A DNA stretch of 36,283 bases from Verrucomicrobiota bacterium (GCA_963205105.1 CAUJJW010000284.1:1-36283); one strand, 5' to 3'; positions 8,310 to 16,952 are shown, counted from the stretch's first letter. Notes: generated by a model not told the origin, from the letters alone. Program-made: numbers and translations.

Positions 8310-8403
8310 GGAAATCACCCCTTATGCCCGGTTCACGGGTGGTGTCATGGCGCCATGAACCGAGGGTTTCCAGCGACGCGGTGACGGCCGTTAAAAACCT
8401 CCG

Positions 8404-8432
8404 CTGGCGCGGCTGCGGTCTCTGCCTATACT
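8404..8432 (+). promoter_or_regulatory. Possible promoter of the aldehyde dehydrogenase gene
   Basis: A TATACT -10-like hexamer at 8427-8432 has a poor -35 (CTGGCG, 8404-8409) at 17-bp spacing. A GAGGA motif at 8451-8455 ends one base before the annotated ATG (8457), but lies 10 nt before an in-frame GTG at 8466. The true start could therefore be three codons further in. Confidence 0.3.
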
Positions 8433-8456
8433 CCGCACACGTATTAATTTGAGGAC

Positions 8457-9893
8457 ATGAGCAACGTGCCGCACATCCCCGCGATTCGGTTGGGTCGGAA
8501 CTATGAATCCCTGGACAAGGTGGAGGTCAAAGACCACCGGTCCGGGGCCGTTTTGGCGACGGTTTCCCAGGTGAATGGGGGCATCGTCAAACGGGACATG
8601 GCCAAGATCGGGACGGCGCGGGAGTGCTTGAGAGGCTTCACGGTGGAGCAGTTGATCGAACGCTCCTCCAAGGCCGGGGAACTGTTCCTGAATGGCACGT
8701 TGCCGCTCGGGGACCAGGGGCACACACAATCGCCGCAGCAGTATGTGGAGACATTGAGCCTTACGAGCGGGCTGCCGCACGTGATGGTCCGGCGGAACAT
8801 GTCCAAGATCCATTATGCGCTGACCCACATGCCATTCGTATTGAACGGCCTGTCGCGCGGGTTGGATCTGTCCGTGCTGGACAAGGGATTTGGGGAACAA
8901 TTCGGCACCAAACTGAGCTTCATGCCGACCTGTCAGGCGCTGGGATTGGTGATGCCGAGCAATTCGCCGGCGGTGAATTCGCTCTGGATTCCGGCCATCG
9001 CCTTGAAGACGCCGGTGGTGATCAAGCCGGGCAAGGAGGAGCCATGGACGCCGTACCGATTGATCCAGGCCTTCATCGCCGCGGGCGTGCCGGCGGAAGC
9101 GTTTGGTTTTTATCCCACCGACCACGACGGGGCGGCGACGATCCTGAACCAGTCGGGTCGCGCGTTGATCTTCGGCGACAAGTCGACGACGCAGCAGTAC
9201 GCGAGCAATCCGGCGATTCAGATTCATGGACCGGGTTGGAGCAAGATCCTGGTGGGCGAGGACTGCATTGAGAACTGGCGCGACTACATCGACGTGATGG
9301 TGAGTGCGATCAGCGACAACGGCGGGCGATCGTGCATCAACGCGAGTGCGGTGGTGGTGCCCCGGTATGCGGCGGAAATCGCCGATGCGTTGGCGCAAAA
9401 ACTGGGGCCGGTGGGGCCGACGACGCCGGAAGACGAGAATGCGCGGCTTTCCGGCTTCGCCAATCCGAAGATGGCGGATTACATCGACGGCCAGATTGAT
9501 GAAGGGCTGAAGACACCGGGAGCGGAAGACGTGACGGCGAAGTACCGTGGCGGTCCGCGCAAGGTGGTGTTCGAGGGCGGGACGTACATGCGGCCGACGA
9601 TTGTGCGCTGTGATTCGTTCCAGCATCCGCTGGCGAACCGCGAATTCCTCTGCCCGTACGCGAGCGTGGTGACGGCGTCGCCGTCCGAGGTGTTGCACCA
9701 GATCGGCTACACGCTGGCCTGTACGGCGATCACCAAGGACCCGGCGCTCATCGCGAAACTGGAGGCTTACCCGGAGATCGAACGGTTGAACATTGGACCG
9801 CTCTCGACCATGGCGATCTCCTGGGACCAGCCGCACGAGGGCAACATGTTCGAGTTCCTCTGGAAGCGACGTTCCATCGAGCGCGCCTGGTAA
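8457..9893 (+). CDS. Aldehyde dehydrogenase-superfamily protein lacking the usual general-base Glu
   Basis: This 478-aa protein has the ALDH layout. The nucleotide-binding part carries MPSNSPAVNSLWIPAIALKT and VVIKPGKEEP (about residues 165-200). The catalytic-Cys segment NGGRSCINASA places the nucleophile at Cys293. The C-terminal part contains PTIVRCDSFQHPLANREFLCPYASVV, equivalent to the 'E.FGP' region. Where hydrolytic ALDHs carry the general base (E-LGGK), this protein reads QIHGPGWSKILVGED, with no Glu at that place. The residue is also missing in CoA-acylating ALDHs, so a non-hydrolytic reaction such as acyl-CoA reduction is possible. The substrate is unknown. It stands alone on the plus strand, 12 nt from the convergent metalloprotease gene, with no neighbouring pathway genes. 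Confidence 0.8.
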   Translation: MSNVPHIPAIRLGRNYESLDKVEVKDHRSGAVLATVSQVNGGIVKRDMAKIGTARECLRGFTVEQLIERSSKAGELFLNGTLPLGDQGHTQSPQQYVETLSLTSGLPHVMVRRNMSKIHYALTHMPFVLNGLSRGLDLSVLDKGFGEQFGTKLSFMPTCQALGLVMPSNSPAVNSLWIPAIALKTPVVIKPGKEEPWTPYRLIQAFIAAGVPAEAFGFYPTDHDGAATILNQSGRALIFGDKSTTQQYASNPAIQIHGPGWSKILVGEDCIENWRDYIDVMVSAISDNGGRSCINASAVVVPRYAAEIADALAQKLGPVGPTTPEDENARLSGFANPKMADYIDGQIDEGLKTPGAEDVTAKYRGGPRKVVFEGGTYMRPTIVRCDSFQHPLANREFLCPYASVVTASPSEVLHQIGYTLACTAITKDPALIAKLEAYPEIERLNIGPLSTMAISWDQPHEGNMFEFLWKRRSIERAW

Positions 9894-9905
9894 GGGCCGG
9901 CCGGG

Positions 9906-12707
9906 TCAGTGGCGTACCGTTCGAAAATAGCGGGCGCCACTGGACGCTGGGACGATCACTGACCCGACGTCCGTGTTGAACAGCAGGTTGGTTCGGATCG
10001 GAGTCCACTGGGACAAATCCTCGCTGGCCTCCAGAACCAGGCGCGAGCCGGGTGCGCCGCGGAGCCGGAGTTGCCACTGGCCATCGGTTCGCGACTCGAT
10101 CGCGAGGCTCTGCGGAAACAACAGCCGATCCCGGATGGACACCGTGGCGCTGGCCAGGCCGACGCCGTAGTTAGGATGGGGCAGGATGCGCAGGGTGACC
10201 TCTTCGTTCGATTCCTCGACGGCGTCGGCGATCGGTCGGACCGGAATGAGGACAGTGTCCTCGTTGGCGGCGAAGGAGACAGTGGTGGGCAGAGGTTCGA
10301 AATCGGCGCCCGGCGTGGCGTTTCCCGACACTTCCAGCGACACCGTCAGCGGCACGTCCACCGCTCCGCCGCGGGACAGTTGAAAGAAGCTTTCCACCAG
10401 CGGTTCCTCCAAGGCGATGAGTCCGCTGGCCGTGATCGACACGGTGTGCGGGGTGAAGGCGTCGTCGTCGAGGATGACGATCTCGGCTTCGGAACCTGAA
10501 TCGAGGACGTAGTCCGGACGCGTCTGCACCCAGTAACTCGTTCCGTCGATGTCGGCGATCTCCCAGCCGGGAAAGTAGACAAAGAAGGGGTTGCCGCTGG
10601 CGTCGGTGCGGGTGAATTGGGCGGTTTCGGCAAGGGACAAGCTGAGGATTTCCGATGGTTCGCCCACCGAATCGTCGAGGATGGGGAACTCCAGAGTCGC
10701 CGTGGCGCTGCCGGCCGGGATCACCAGCCGATCGAGCATGGGGCGCACATAATCGGTGGAACCCGAGGCGGTGCCTCCAAGGCGGAACAGCACGGTGAGG
10801 GCGTGGTTCGTGGGGCCGGTTCGGTGGAGGGTGAAAAGCTGGGTGAAGCCTGCGGATTCGGGGACGGTGGCTGGCGCCTGGACCGAGACGCGAGGCAAGG
10901 CTGTGGCCGTGAAATCGAATTCCGTCACGTCGTTCGTCCCCAGTTCCACCGGGGGTTTGCGTGGCACCACGTGATCCGGGTGAAAAGCGCTCAAGGTGTG
11001 ACGCCCCGGAGGGAGTCCTGTCAGCGTGTACGCGCCGCGGTCGTCGGTCCACGTCTGGGCCAATGGCCCCGCGGGGCGTTCAGGATTCCTGGGGCCGCTG
11101 AAAATGCGCACGCCGGGGACGGGGCGTCCGAGATCATCGGTGACTGTTCCGAGCACGCGCGCGGTGTCGGGGGAACCGACGCGGAGCGCGAGTTGGGCGT
11201 GGGCGACGCCTCCCCGCATGTCGGAGATAGTCACGCGAACGGTGTGATCGCCGGGCTCGGACCAGGAGACGTTCACGCTGGCGACGGAACCGGCGGTTTC
11301 GGTTTTGCCCTCCGAAAGATCCCAGTCATAAGCCAGCGCGTCCCCGTCGGCATCGAGCGCGGTAGCGTTGAGCATGACAGTTTCACCGGGAACGGCTTCC
11401 AGCGTGCTTGCGGTCAGGGTCACCTGAGGGAGGCTGTTCGAAGGGAATCGTCCGCGGACGGCGACCAACTCGACCCAAGTGGTGTCGGCGTCGATTCCCT
11501 GGGCGATGGGGGTGATGTGCACGACGGTGACGCGATCGGAGAAGGTGCGTCCCAGCGGGACGAGGGCATCGGCGTTGAGATTGGGCGAGGCCGGGGTGCC
11601 GTCGAGGAGCAGGGAGGAGCCAAAGCCCGGGGAAGGATCGATCCAGCGAACGAGGACGCCGGATGGGGAAACCAGACCGTTGCGAAGCGTTGGGAGTTCG
11701 ACGGTGTAGTCGCGTGCTCCGGAAGGACCGTTGCGAGGGCCTTGGATTCTCAGTTGCCGTGGGAATGTCTGGGGCGGGTGTTGAGTGTGGGTGCCACCGT
11801 GGATGCGATAGGTGTGACGGCCTGGAGGGACGGTGATGGAGGCGGTGGCGGGCAGCCAACCGAGGTGCTCCTTGTAAGCGGCGCTGAAGTCCTCATCCCC
11901 GCTGCCCATGATGTCCCAGGGATCACCGTACTCCATCGGAGTTCCTGGCCCGATGATGGTGTCGTGACTTGCGCCGCTTTCGGGATGGGTAGGAATCGTC
12001 TTGGGATCGGGCAGGGAGGGGTAATTGGACGGCAAGGGAGGGCTGCCCAGGGAGAATCCGGGGCTCGAGGTGTCCCAGAAATTCGCGTGGGAGAGCCCGA
12101 GGTTATGACCGAGTTCGTGCATCAGGACCCATGCACCGGGGATTTGGACTTGGGCGCCGCGTTCACCGAGCCGGGCATTGCCACCGGCGAAGCCTTCGAC
12201 GCCGCTGTGGCGGACGATTTCCAGATCATAGTCGCGGTAATCGAACCCTGCGGCGATGCCCGCCTGCCGGGCGTCGTCGATGAATCGGTCGAAGCCGTTG
12301 GGACCGGTGTAGATGGTTCGCGGGGTGCTGAGCGGCAGGACGGTGGAGACGGTGTAGGTGAAGCCAAAGGAGCCGAAGGACATGCGACGAAACCAGGCGT
12401 CCGCTGTGGCGAGGTCCGTTTCGGCTTCGGTGGTGGAAACCGGATCTTCCCGGTCATCGGGGAAGCGGATGCGCAGAACGAGGACCTTTTGGATGCCGGT
12501 GGTTGCGACGCCGCTCCGGGCGGAGGCTGCGAGCTGCGGGGTCGAGCGGGAGGCAACGCTGCATCGAAAGCCGGGTGGAGCGCTCAGGGTGGGAGGCAGC
12601 TGAATTGCGGTGCCGTGGCTGGGAGACGGGGCGAGCGCCCCGAGAACGACGACGAGTCGGGCGATCTGCCGTAGGGCCAGAGAAAGCGGAGAGAAGGCAA
12701 CCTTCAC
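9906..12707 (-). CDS. Secreted multidomain zinc metalloprotease (metzincin, gametolysin-like)
   Basis: This 933-aa protein starts with a signal peptide (about 1-32). The protease domain (about 70-300) carries the metzincin motif HELGHNLGLSH at residues 197-207, giving zinc ligands His197, His201, His207 and catalytic Glu198, followed by DIMGSG as a likely Met-turn. After it come a PKD-like domain (about 426-515), a carboxypeptidase-regulatory-like domain (about 516-605), two Calx-beta domains (about 606-700 and 756-860), and a C-terminal module LVLEASEDLSQWTPIRTN. That module recurs at the end of verrucomicrobial secreted proteins and may help sorting. The layout points to an extracellular or surface-attached protease that degrades proteins. 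The start is a GTG at 12707 without a clear ribosome binding site. M11 and related metzincin families are not separable by eye. Confidence 0.85.
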   Translation of the reverse strand: MKVAFSPLSLALRQIARLVVVLGALAPSPSHGTAIQLPPTLSAPPGFRCSVASRSTPQLAASARSGVATTGIQKVLVLRIRFPDDREDPVSTTEAETDLATADAWFRRMSFGSFGFTYTVSTVLPLSTPRTIYTGPNGFDRFIDDARQAGIAAGFDYRDYDLEIVRHSGVEGFAGGNARLGERGAQVQIPGAWVLMHELGHNLGLSHANFWDTSSPGFSLGSPPLPSNYPSLPDPKTIPTHPESGASHDTIIGPGTPMEYGDPWDIMGSGDEDFSAAYKEHLGWLPATASITVPPGRHTYRIHGGTHTQHPPQTFPRQLRIQGPRNGPSGARDYTVELPTLRNGLVSPSGVLVRWIDPSPGFGSSLLLDGTPASPNLNADALVPLGRTFSDRVTVVHITPIAQGIDADTTWVELVAVRGRFPSNSLPQVTLTASTLEAVPGETVMLNATALDADGDALAYDWDLSEGKTETAGSVASVNVSWSEPGDHTVRVTISDMRGGVAHAQLALRVGSPDTARVLGTVTDDLGRPVPGVRIFSGPRNPERPAGPLAQTWTDDRGAYTLTGLPPGRHTLSAFHPDHVVPRKPPVELGTNDVTEFDFTATALPRVSVQAPATVPESAGFTQLFTLHRTGPTNHALTVLFRLGGTASGSTDYVRPMLDRLVIPAGSATATLEFPILDDSVGEPSEILSLSLAETAQFTRTDASGNPFFVYFPGWEIADIDGTSYWVQTRPDYVLDSGSEAEIVILDDDAFTPHTVSITASGLIALEEPLVESFFQLSRGGAVDVPLTVSLEVSGNATPGADFEPLPTTVSFAANEDTVLIPVRPIADAVEESNEEVTLRILPHPNYGVGLASATVSIRDRLLFPQSLAIESRTDGQWQLRLRGAPGSRLVLEASEDLSQWTPIRTNLLFNTDVGSVIVPASSGARYFRTVRH

Positions 12708-12828
12708 GGGAGCAAGGTGTTTGCAGGAGCCACCCGGCGCGATACCACGATCGGGGTATGGGTCGGGACGGCGTGTGCGGCGCGGGGCTGGGGTGGAGGG
12801 GCTGCGACTGGGGTGGGTGAAAAGAAAG

Positions 12829-12850
12829 AGGCGGGCTACGGAGCCCGCCT
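12829..12850 (-). terminator. Rho-independent terminator of the small secreted-protein gene
   Basis: A perfect 9-bp stem AGGCGGGCT/AGCCCGCCT with a 4-nt loop is followed on the minus strand by CTTTCTTTTC. It lies 39 nt after the stop of the gene at 12890 and isolates it from the metalloprotease gene that starts at 12707. Confidence 0.75.
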
Positions 12851-12889
12851 TGGGTGGGTGTTCGGTGAAAGCGTGGTCTGGACAGGCGA

Positions 12890-13612
12890 TCAGGCGCCGA
12901 GCTTCTTTTTGGCTTCCTCGGGGACTTCGACCTTGGTGGTGCCGACGTCTTTGAACTCGTGGGTGGTGGTGCGGGCCATGTCACGATCGCCATTGCGGCC
13001 GGCGATCGTTCCGGAGACCTGGACCTGCATTTTCACGAGAGCACCGTCCTTGAGCCAGTATTTGACGGAGCCCTTGGCATTCTTGACCTCCGGCCCCTGG
13101 CCTTGTCCGCCGGGGCGACCGCGGCCGAAGGAGAGCATTTCTTTGGCGGCTTCGGGGGTGAGATCGCCGGCGATGGCGCCGTCGGAGGCCTTCAGTTCGG
13201 TGGTCTTGGTGGCGAGTTTGGCAGCTTCGGCGGCGGGCAGGGCGGTACGGAGCAGGAGGGCACCGCGCATGCCACCGCCACGACCGCCGCCGCCGGCCTG
13301 GGCTGCGGCGCGCAGATCCTCGGCGGTTTGCCATCCGGAATCCGTTTTCACGACGCCTTTGTCGCCCTTGAGCACGGCCATGGTGGTGTTGCCTTCGCGT
13401 TCCTGGGACACGACGGCGTAACCGCCTTTGTCAGCCTTGCCGGTGACGACGCCTGGGGCGTTTTGGGCGCCCTCGATTGCGGTGGTGGTGGTCCAGGTGT
13501 AGCAGGGGGCGTCGGCGAGTTTGGTTGCGGCGGCCTGGATGTCTTCCTTGGGGCCGGCGTACGCGCAGAGGGCCAGGAGCGAGGCGAGGGTTGTGATGAT
13601 GGGGGATTTCAT
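12890..13612 (-). CDS. Small secreted protein of unknown function (LppX/LolA-like fold possible)
   Basis: This 240-aa protein has a signal peptide (MKSPIITTLASLLALCAYAG). The mature part begins with KEDIQAAATKLADAPCYTWTTTT and has alternating beta-strands (PGVVTGKADKGGYAVVSQ, TTMAVLKGDKGVVKTDSGW). A Gly-rich linker (GGGGRGGGMRG, about 115-125) precedes a second half with KGSVKYWLKDGALVKMQVQVSG and VEVPEEAKKKL at the end. A strand pattern around a 'conversion of model parameter' motif is reminiscent of LppX/LolA-type lipid-carrier folds. This is inference from pattern only, and there is no lipobox. It is monocistronic: its own terminator lies downstream and it is divergent from the gene at 13980. 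Confidence 0.6.
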   Translation of the reverse strand: MKSPIITTLASLLALCAYAGPKEDIQAAATKLADAPCYTWTTTTAIEGAQNAPGVVTGKADKGGYAVVSQEREGNTTMAVLKGDKGVVKTDSGWQTAEDLRAAAQAGGGGRGGGMRGALLLRTALPAAEAAKLATKTTELKASDGAIAGDLTPEAAKEMLSFGRGRPGGQGQGPEVKNAKGSVKYWLKDGALVKMQVQVSGTIAGRNGDRDMARTTTHEFKDVGTTKVEVPEEAKKKLGA

Positions 13613-13979
13613 GCGGTTGTTCGTTGAGCTTTGTGAACGTGTGAAGCGTTCCCTGCGTTTGGCGGGCGCCGCCCGATGCAGGGCGCCTGAAAAGCGCTCT
13701 CCGGGTGAATCGGCGCGGGCCGGTGGGGAGGGACTTGGGTGCAGACGGCGTCCTGGCCGGGGCGGTTACCTGAATTTTTGGTAGCCTGTATTCGACGGTG
13801 GTCGCGGGGGCCTTGGGTGGGCCAGTGGAACGGTGGTTTGGGAAGATTTTGCGGGGTGGAGGGCGATGCGATGCACGAAGCGTTGCCTACGCAATACATC
13901 TATTGACGCTCCGCGGTGAAGGTGTCCCCATGCCACAGCCGGTGCCTTGGCGTGAAGCCGCCCCGGCCACCATTGCTTT
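13613..13979. other. Divergent intergenic region, 367 nt
   Basis: This stretch separates two divergently transcribed secreted-protein genes and should hold both promoters. I see GGCGCC repeated at 13669 and 13682, a small GAACG/CGTTC inverted repeat around 13635-13651, and a TTGACG at 13904-13909 with no good -10 behind it. No convincing small gene is visible. Confidence 0.4.
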
Positions 13980-15116
13980 ATGCTCAGGATTATTTTTGTG
14001 CGAGCGGCTGTCTTGGTCGTGATGCTGAACCTGTTCGCGGAAGCGAGGGCGCAGGAAACGGTGCCGCGGCGTCCGGCGCCGCCGCGTGCGCTGACGCGGG
14101 TGCCGGTGGCTGGGGTGCGCCTGCCGTTGATGGCGTTTGTGGATGAGAAGACCCAGGATCGGCATGGCAAACTTCTGGCCGAATGGGCGGTGGAAGTGGC
14201 GAAGGAAGGCACCTTCGCGGTGGAGTGGGTGCGCCGGCCCCGGGTGGAAACCTGGACCTCGGCGAATCGGGTGGAAGCGGTGATGGGCATGCTGAAGAAA
14301 GTCCAGGAACGGAAGCCGGCGGCGGTGATGCTTTGGGGGGCGGTGGGCTGGGTGGCGACCGGAACATACGACCCGGACGGGCATGGCCCGAGAGTCGCTT
14401 GGACCGACCTTCCATTCGCCTCGGACCAGACGACATGGACGGACACCAACCATTTCAACATCACCTACCCTGTGGCGCTGGGTCACAACATACCTGGGGA
14501 CGGCCGATGGGATCAGTTGTTTGACACGGAGGCGGAGATTCGGGCGAAGCGAAGTGTGGGACGGGTGGACTTCAGCAACCTCAAATCGACCCGTGCGGCG
14601 TCGAACGTCGAGGAGGACCAAGCCATGGACGACTACCTGCGCCGCAACCTGGCGTATCGGCGGGGGCTTGGGTTCTCGAACGAGGTGGTGTTTGTGGGAT
14701 CGCTGGTGTCTCCGGTGAACAAGGCCTGGATCCGGACGAACATCGTGGGGCGACCGGTGAGGGACACCGGCCCGATTGATTTCAAGAAGCCCTACCCGGT
14801 TGCAGGGCAGCGCCTTTTTACGATGTACACCTCGGTGGTGCCGTACCTGCGGGAGGGTTTTCGGGACACCGCGGGGACCATGACCTCGACGCTGTGGACG
14901 GTGTTGTACAAGAGCTTTGCGGGGGATCCGTGGAATGTGGCGGAAACTCAGCGGCAGTACTTGCAGCAATCGCTGGTGGTGACCTTCGGGGGGCGGCATT
15001 GGCTGCCCAACGGGGCGACCGTCCACGAGGCGTTCCTGCGGCATTCCTACCCGGGCCTGGCGTACCTGGTCGCCGAGGATTCCCTGATGGGGGACGTTAC
15101 GCTGCCGTTGAAATGA
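13980..15116 (+). CDS. Secreted protein resembling gingipain-like (C25-type) proteins of PVC bacteria
   Basis: This 378-aa protein has a signal peptide (about 1-24, ending AEARA-Q). The mature part contains PDGHGPRVAWTDLPF, TTWTD, NIPGDGRWDQ, VGRVDFSNL and EEDQAMDDYLRRNLAYRR, and near the end EDSLMGDVTLPLK. This succession is one I recall from large gingipain-like proteins of Planctomycetota and Verrucomicrobiota ('PDGH...W..D', 'GDG.FDQ', 'VGR.D..N', 'LMGDPTL'). I do not see the GH...C catalytic pair of peptidase family C25, so it may be inactive or a divergent relative. It stands alone on the plus strand; its stop is 22 nt from the convergent gene. There is no ribosome binding site before the ATG, as for most genes here. 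Treat the family name as tentative. Confidence 0.5.
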   Translation: MLRIIFVRAAVLVVMLNLFAEARAQETVPRRPAPPRALTRVPVAGVRLPLMAFVDEKTQDRHGKLLAEWAVEVAKEGTFAVEWVRRPRVETWTSANRVEAVMGMLKKVQERKPAAVMLWGAVGWVATGTYDPDGHGPRVAWTDLPFASDQTTWTDTNHFNITYPVALGHNIPGDGRWDQLFDTEAEIRAKRSVGRVDFSNLKSTRAASNVEEDQAMDDYLRRNLAYRRGLGFSNEVVFVGSLVSPVNKAWIRTNIVGRPVRDTGPIDFKKPYPVAGQRLFTMYTSVVPYLREGFRDTAGTMTSTLWTVLYKSFAGDPWNVAETQRQYLQQSLVVTFGGRHWLPNGATVHEAFLRHSYPGLAYLVAEDSLMGDVTLPLK

Positions 15117-15138
15117 CGCGAACCGAGCGACGAAACGC

Positions 15139-15723
15139 TTACAGCCGGGTGAGCCGCACCCGGACGCGGGAGGGCTTGGGGGATCCGGAGGGCGGGCGGT
15201 GCGGGGTGGCTTGGTAAGCGATGGCGCCGCAGGCCAGTGTGCCGCCCACGAGCACGGCGGCGGCGGCCAGGTAGAACGCCAGGGGACGCTGAACCCAGGG
15301 GCCGAAGGCCATGGCGCCGGCGAAGACGATCAGGAGGACGTCGACCACCAGCACGAAGTAGAGGCCACCGCGTCCCGGGGGGCCGGGCGGTTCCGGGGGT
15401 GGGGGCGGGGTGTACGAGGGCCCGAACCGAGGCAGGCGCGAGCCGGGCGTGGGCTTTTCCGGGTGGGCCGGGTTGGTCGACGGAGTTCCGCCCGCGGAGG
15501 AGAGAATGGGTGCTGCGGGCGGAACCGGATTGTCGGCTGGCGCGGGTGCAGCCTGGTGGACCGGGTCAGGCGCGGGCGCCGGAGTGTGGTGGGCAACAGG
15601 CAATCCTCCATCGACGTTGCCGGCTTCGGCGGGCTCGGTGGCAGCGGCGCGGTTCACCGCACGCGCAGGACGGGCGTGGTGCAGCAGGTCGCCCAGACCG
15701 CGGCCAAGAGCTTTCCGAGACAC
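15139..15723 (-). CDS. Pro-rich membrane protein with a ParB-like N-terminal motif
   Basis: This 194-aa protein has three parts. The N-terminus MSRKALGRGLGDLL closely matches the start of ParB chromosome-partition proteins (KALGRGLGALL), the segment that in ParB contacts ParA. No ParB nuclease-like or helix-turn-helix domain follows. Instead there is a long Pro/Ala-rich linker (about 20-118) and two hydrophobic helices (LYFVLVVDVLLIVFAGAMAF and AFYLAAAAVLVGGTLACGAIAY), then a basic Arg-rich tail. The start is GTG at 15723, 11 nt after the lysC stop, so the two are very likely co-transcribed. Function is unknown; a membrane tether for a ParA-type ATPase is one idea, based only on the motif. 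Confidence 0.65.
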   Translation of the reverse strand: MSRKALGRGLGDLLHHARPARAVNRAAATEPAEAGNVDGGLPVAHHTPAPAPDPVHQAAPAPADNPVPPAAPILSSAGGTPSTNPAHPEKPTPGSRLPRFGPSYTPPPPPEPPGPPGRGGLYFVLVVDVLLIVFAGAMAFGPWVQRPLAFYLAAAAVLVGGTLACGAIAYQATPHRPPSGSPKPSRVRVRLTRL

Positions 15724-15734
15724 GGTGGGAGGGG

Positions 15735-16952
15735 CTAGCCGAGGAATGCCTGATGGAGAGCGCGGACTGCCTGCTCGCCATGGGCCAGCTGGATCACGAC
15801 CGAGATCTTGATCTCGCTGGTGGAAATCATGTCGATGTTGATCTTTTCCTTGCCGAGGACCTCGAACATGCGGCCGGCCACGCCGGTGTGGCTGCGCATG
15901 CCGACGCCGACGATGGAGACCTTGCCGATGCCTTCATCCGCCTGGACATCCAGGAATCCGATGGTGGGCCGGATATCGTCGAGCACCTTCCGGGCTTTGG
16001 CCAAGTCGGGTTTGTCGACGGTGAACGAGATGTCCGTCGCGGGGGAGCCGCCGGAATGGCTGGCGCTCTGTACGATCATATCGACGTTGATGGCGGCGTC
16101 GCCGAGATGGCGGAAGATGCCGGCCGCCATGCCAGGCTGATCGGGCACGCCGAAGACGGTGAGCTTGGCCTGGTTTTTATCGAGCGACACGCCGCGGATG
16201 ACGACGTCTTCCATGTTGCGGGTTTCTTCCTTCACGATGGTTCCCGGATTGTCATTGAGGCTGGAGCGTACTTCAAAGATCACACCGAACTTCTTGGCAA
16301 ACTCGACCGACCGCAATTGCATGACCTTGGCGCCGGCGCCGGCGAGTTCGAGCAGTTCGTCGTAGGCGATTTCATCGAGCTTGCGGGCGGAGGGCGCGAT
16401 GCGGGGATCGGCGGTGTAAACGCCGTCCACGTCGGTGTAAATCTGGCACAGGTCCGCCTTGAGTGCGGCGGCGAGGGCGATGGCGGTGAGGTCGGAGCCG
16501 CCGCGTCCGAGGGTGGTGATCTCGCCTTCGGCGGTGCGGCCCTGGAAGCCGGCCACGATGACGACATTACCTTCGTCGAGCAGTTCGTGGACCTGGCTGG
16601 GGGAGATGTTCTGGATCTTGGCCTTGGTGTGGACGCCGTCGGTGACAATGCCGGCCTGGGCACCGGTGAGGGAGACCGCGGGAATGCCGGCTGCGTGCAG
16701 GGCGATGGCGGCGAGCGCGATGGTCTGCTGTTCGCCGGTGGCGAGGAGCATGTCCATTTCGCGTTCGCTCGGGAGGTGGGTGATGTCCTTGGCGAGCTTG
16801 ATGAGGCCGTCGGTGACCCCGCTCATGGCGGAGACGACAACGACCAGCTTATCGCCGCGGGCGCGGTATTCGGCGACGCGACGGGCGACGTTCTTGATGC
16901 GGTCCGTGTTCCCGACGGAGGTGCCGCCGTACTTCTGGACAATCAGGGCCAT
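15735..16952 (-). CDS. lysC: Aspartate kinase
   Basis: This 405-aa protein has the usual length for a monofunctional aspartokinase. It phosphorylates L-aspartate as the first step toward lysine, threonine, methionine and diaminopimelate. The kinase domain starts with KYGGTSVGNTDRI and contains VVSAMSGVTD, GEQQTIALAA, TLGRGGSDLTAIALAAAL and DVDGVYTADPRI. The C-terminal part holds two ACT domains (about 265-335 and 345-405, with KVSIVGVGMRSHTGVAGRMFEVLG) that in the family bind lysine and/or threonine for feedback control. It is the first gene of a two-gene unit with the ParB-like membrane protein. Upstream, 16977-16998 carries a GGCCG/CGGCC inverted repeat of unknown use. Confidence 0.97.
   Translation of the reverse strand: MALIVQKYGGTSVGNTDRIKNVARRVAEYRARGDKLVVVVSAMSGVTDGLIKLAKDITHLPSEREMDMLLATGEQQTIALAAIALHAAGIPAVSLTGAQAGIVTDGVHTKAKIQNISPSQVHELLDEGNVVIVAGFQGRTAEGEITTLGRGGSDLTAIALAAALKADLCQIYTDVDGVYTADPRIAPSARKLDEIAYDELLELAGAGAKVMQLRSVEFAKKFGVIFEVRSSLNDNPGTIVKEETRNMEDVVIRGVSLDKNQAKLTVFGVPDQPGMAAGIFRHLGDAAINVDMIVQSASHSGGSPATDISFTVDKPDLAKARKVLDDIRPTIGFLDVQADEGIGKVSIVGVGMRSHTGVAGRMFEVLGKEKINIDMISTSEIKISVVIQLAHGEQAVRALHQAFLG

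Noticed and set aside
8391..9836. 481-codon open frame on the minus strand
   Set aside because: Antisense to the aldehyde dehydrogenase gene; Arg/His-rich shadow translation.
10617..12674. 685-codon open frame on the plus strand
   Set aside because: Antisense to the metalloprotease gene, which has clear motifs; GC-rich third positions suppress stops in the opposite strand. The translation shows no recognisable domain.
13887..15044. 385-codon open frame on the minus strand
   Set aside because: Antisense to the signal-peptide-bearing gene at 13980; Arg/His/Pro-rich with no recognisable motifs.
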